Origin: Olsenella sp. An290
GTDB taxonomy: Bacteria; Actinomycetota; Coriobacteriia; Coriobacteriales; Atopobiaceae
Assembly (NCBI RefSeq): GCF_002159535.1
Contig: NZ_NFIU01000001.1
Coordinates: 62,001-126,000, forward strand
Reading direction: 5' to 3'
DNA: 64,000 nucleotides
The notes under the pieces were generated by a model, which saw only the letters and a list, made by a program, of their open reading frames with translations, had not been told where the DNA came from and did not search any database. Positions within the stretch are counted from its first letter, which is position 1, and each line of letters starts with the position of its first letter. A program made the position numbers and the translations under genes. Below are positions 62,301 through 64,000 of this stretch, in pieces.

Positions 62301-63428
62301 GCGCTTTCAGTAACTGGTGCATTTGGCGCGATTGTGGAGCTCGATAAGGAAAGCAGAAAGCAGCTGGAGAGATGCTACCTGTCCTACGTGGCCAACATGG
62401 GCGAGGCTATTCGTAACGCACGCTTCCTCCTTGGAGGACAAGCTCTGACGGAGCGATTCATCGAACTTGGTCTGTCCGAGGATGTCGTCGGAATTGCATA
62501 CCGGAGCGAGTGCTTCATGCCGTCCGCCCACAAGCATGTGATCGGAGAAGACGTCGACAGGCTCGAAAAGAGGGACCATCTGGACCTTCTCTATGCCTCC
62601 TACGAGGAGTTTAGGAGCCGATACGAGGTAAGTGACGAGATTCTTGGCAGCCTGGAGAGAAGCCTGGAGTATCGCATCGACTCTCCTATGGGAAGCATCG
62701 TGAATTATCGCCTCCCATGGGAGGAGCGCCTGAAGATGGTAAGGGAGGTAAAGCCGGCAAGAGCGCATGCAATCGAGGTTGGTGTTTTTGATGATGAGAC
62801 ACCGGTGGAAGACAGAACGGATGCCAGACTTGCTGAGATTGCCGCCGCCAACAAGGAGCTAAGGCGCGTTTATGCCAACTTGACCGGGCGCTATGACTAT
62901 CTTGAGGAGCGTGAGACCGGTCTCCTGAAGAGGTACCTGCGCGTTTCTCGCGAGCTCAAGAAGAGGTCTTCCCAATACTTTGATGCCAGAGAGCATGCAC
63001 GTGCCTGCCTACTCATCGGCTCACAGGACCAGAGAAGAGTGTGCGAAGTCGAAACGTATAAGGCATTGCTGAGGGGTCATGAGATTCTTCCTGTCAACAA
63101 GGAGCTTGCAGAGGACATGAAGCTGCTTGCGGAGGGGGAGGAGGCCGCCCGAATGATGGAGGAGGGTGATGAACGGAACAGGCTGAGAGCGCTATGCTAT
63201 GGATGCATAGCGGATATATGTAGCGTGTTCCCCCTTGAGGACAACCCGGAGAAGAAGAGGTTCGTGCTTGATACCTTGGGACGCGCCATGGTGGGAATTC
63301 ACCTGATCAAAGAGAAAACCGACGAGGACAGGAAGTTCTCTCGTCGTGTCGAGAGTCGCTATCGTCAGCTGAAGGGACATTCTGGTGCAGAGGTGCAAGC
63401 CGTCGATGGTTCTTGCAATCAGGGATAG
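59388..63428 (+). CDS. DUF4062-STAND NTPase with long helical (TPR-like) sensor region
   Basis: A 1346-residue protein. An N-terminal DUF4062 domain (about 18-120; VSVFVSSTFRDMQDERDALR, FVDLRWGVD, LLLLGDRYGY) is related to TIR folds. A STAND/NACHT-type NTPase follows, with Walker A GEPGVGKT at 265-272 and Walker B VAVIVDGLDQLL near 348-359. Then come a winged-helix-like region and about 700 residues of helices with TPR character, and a coiled stretch near 1140-1200. The architecture resembles Avs-like and NLR-like immune ATPases and eukaryotic NPHP3/TEP1. ATG 59388 has GGAGG 5 nt upstream; ATG 59361 has none. Confidence 0.85.
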   Translation: MSDCAVIEPGARLPKIPADVSVFVSSTFRDMQDERDALRDLVLPGLRETVSEYGVGADFVDLRWGVDTSDVSESEQDAKVLKTCFEEIDRCEPFFLLLLGDRYGYVPGDGGPSVTGREVEYALSHAKAGRLLFCFRSIENKGSLTPEQRKAFLDPSGEQALQALKMRLRSTYPDSVLDYRVRILEDGSYDLAEFCAGALSALRELVHKELGEPPARRFSPLDVERAYHRRYAHELSSSFVGREAIVANLAEFCMRREPRLLLIQGEPGVGKTALLARVACQLEASCLTVPVFCGMGLETADDLGVLRYLVRSLDAGVDLNALYRMDYPSLCEAFSIALRNRATEGQVAVIVDGLDQLLCSGHEPLGWVPDPLPEGCRILCTSIPVERGVDAGRVDWRTRSLEGMSERDARRVVTAICTASHKPELPEPVVALLMAKALRSELASPLYLSLVVRYLLTLSKRDYDEIERERSLMGSSPMQAQISVMTSLLAELPVDCEGMYEELVRRISEAMRLSGYPQFLFALAASRHGLRIEDLAGTLGNSFDPATFARFRQMLPGNFIQRTRMEWDFAHQSFRRMLWARHRDEVLSMNRNVLAPYLFRRAWFVGEPLPGCGAPVYAASSRDAFIDDEVMYHLYLADDAGTAADLLCRRDLVERPSGRRKVDVFHDEIGWLPVARCILEGFADIYSLEAKKPFEDTFAYKTICAMRGRSPEDWYMLCLMVDRTGLYWFPQTHGVNPGRALQLYEVMLAEVESSLPQSDTGLAVRAMLYCEAANILNMNPEALGRDVPDRQQKTIAYAERALRLWRSYDQHVVTERLGGFGVNISPRASHTLSSMYLEVCRYEDALRCAKDYLTYTLNDERRDQTSLGYRMDLISGYSVACDALLRAGRGKEAAGYRDELTRILLDIDGAELTDAFCMSNVQAGWYVAFATSETIGELAEARAYGYKSFQLLMKIHRLWPNYLEPSQLMLRALSVTGAFGAIVELDKESRKQLERCYLSYVANMGEAIRNARFLLGGQALTERFIELGLSEDVVGIAYRSECFMPSAHKHVIGEDVDRLEKRDHLDLLYASYEEFRSRYEVSDEILGSLERSLEYRIDSPMGSIVNYRLPWEERLKMVREVKPARAHAIEVGVFDDETPVEDRTDARLAEIAAANKELRRVYANLTGRYDYLEERETGLLKRYLRVSRELKKRSSQYFDAREHARACLLIGSQDQRRVCEVETYKALLRGHEILPVNKELAEDMKLLAEGEEAARMMEEGDERNRLRALCYGCIADICSVFPLEDNPEKKRFVLDTLGRAMVGIHLIKEKTDEDRKFSRRVESRYRQLKGHSGAEVQAVDGSCNQG

Positions 63429-63574
63429 GCTGTCGGTCAGCGATAGGTATGTTGTGCGGTCCGTTACGCCCGCCTCTTCCGGCGACCGCTCCGTTGCGCA
63501 ACGTGCGCACGCCTGACAGGGCACCCTTCAATCAAGCGCCTGAGAGGGCGAAGCCCCAAGGAAGGGAGAGTGCC

Positions 63575-63697
63575 ATGGCGGAGGACAAGCAGGGCGAGCG
63601 CGTGGAGATCGACTGCCCGGAGTGCGGCTCGAAGGCATACTACGGGAACGGCGGCATAGCCTGCACCAACCCGGACTGCAAGCACTACGGCGCCTAG
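63575..63697 (+). CDS. 40-residue zinc-ribbon protein of unknown function
   Basis: A tiny acidic protein starting MAEDKQGERVEIDCPECGSK, with CPECG and a second CTNPDC pair that together form a one-knuckle zinc ribbon, ending HYGA. It is preceded by AAGGGAGAG and followed by a strong terminator, so it is likely expressed. High GC, unlike the upstream island. It may be a conserved small core protein rather than part of the defence-like genes. GTTGCGCAAC palindromes flank it at 63493 and 63785. Confidence 0.75.
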   Translation: MAEDKQGERVEIDCPECGSKAYYGNGGIACTNPDCKHYGA

Positions 63698-63715
63698 CAG
63701 CTCCGGCAGGAACGA

Positions 63716-63744
63716 AGAGGGGTCGGGGTTCCGACCCCTCTTTT
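63716..63744 (+). terminator. intrinsic terminator after the zinc-ribbon gene
   Basis: Stem AGAGGGGTCGG (63716-63726) with CCGACCCCTCT (63731-63741), loop GGTT, then TTT. Confidence 0.9.
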
Positions 63745-63885
63745 CTGTTGCCTTTCGTCGTATCTCACCTCCGTGGTCCGGCTTGTTGCGCAACGGACCG
63801 ATTGTCCGTAGGGAACCGTAATTTGTGACGGGCGCGGAGCGGGTCCGCAGGCCCGGAGGAAGCCAAGGAGGATCGCAACGGGTCG

Positions 63886-64000
63886 GTGTCGATGGTGCTG
63901 ACCGACGGATGGATCACGGATGACGGCGGCAACTCCTGCGCGTTCCCGAGCGAACTCGAGCAGCAGATCGGCGAGCTGTCCGCGAGCCGGGCCGTGTCGA
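63886..64000 (+). CDS. possible start of an ORF running off the window (unidentified)
   Basis: From GTG 63886 (or ATG 63892) a frame stays open to the window end (38 complete codons), reading VLTDGWITDDGGNSCAFPSE then LEQQIGELSAS. An AAGGAGG lies at 63865-63871 but 14 nt from the GTG, too far for a normal Shine-Dalgarno; an in-frame stop is at 63826. No family is recognised, and it may be non-coding. The stretch 63745-63885 shows only the GTTGCGCAAC palindrome. Confidence 0.25.
   Translation, partial: MSMVLTDGWITDDGGNSCAFPSELEQQIGELSASRAVS

Noticed and set aside
56982-63428. Thoeris, CBASS or a canonical Avs system
   Set aside because: There is no SIR2/SLOG ThsA, no cyclic nucleotide synthase and no nuclease/protease effector of the described Avs types. 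The domain set overlaps these systems but does not match one.

Overview
The window is a high-GC (roughly two-thirds G+C by eye) bacterial chromosome segment with almost every gene on the + strand. Several traits suggest an actinobacterium of the class Coriobacteriia, most likely Olsenella/Atopobium-like (Atopobiaceae). These are the gene order, the zinc-type S14/L33/L36/L24, a FabK-type fatty acid cluster joined to rpoBC, and an accD-accA fusion. The family-level placement is recalled from such genomes and was not computed.

Layout. 1-2.0 kb: tRNA cluster (partial tRNA, Thr, Met), tuf, rpmG, tRNA-Trp. 2.0-14.2 kb: secE-nusG-rplK-rplA, an L10 leader, rplJ-rplL, then rpoB-rpoC. 14.3-25.3 kb: a complete type II fatty-acid synthesis cluster (fabH-acpP-fabK-fabD-fabG-fabF-accB-fabZ-accC-accDA-degV), with the biotin ligase birA divergent from it; BirA would biotinylate AccB. 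25.4-45.95 kb: the str, S10, spc and alpha ribosomal operons in canonical order (rpsL to rplQ). A histidine phosphatase splits rpsJ from rplC, and a 600-bp repeat-filled gap splits rplX from rplE. 46.0-49.2 kb: ECF transporter energising module (fused EcfA pair plus EcfT) and truA. 49.2-54.4 kb: accessory membrane and envelope genes (a PQCG/PNCG metal-efflux-like permease, a degenerate LCP-like protein, three GT2 glycosyltransferases). 54.5-57 kb: an unusual 4Fe-4S protein and ychF. 57-63.4 kb: a more AT-rich island with a TIR-domain protein, an overlapping YdcF/DUF218 protein and a 1346-residue DUF4062-STAND NTPase. This is the best candidate for an undescribed immune or conflict system. The window ends with a 40-residue zinc-ribbon protein and a possible ORF start.

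Intergenic repeats are a second theme. Three inverted doublets of a GGGGAC-n-GTCCCC palindrome lie inside the rplK-rplA and fab transcription units. A 24-bp hairpin with an extra copy lies upstream of rpoB, and a 158-nt imperfect inverted repeat upstream of rpsL. Between rplX and rplE there is an array of eight alternating 19-nt units, about 30 nt apart, that I cannot match to a known element.

Other points of note: RpoC carries a C-terminal helix-hairpin-helix segment resembling the RpoA C-terminal domain of the same genome, and S12 has arginine at position 88, where a K-to-R change is a known streptomycin-resistance substitution.
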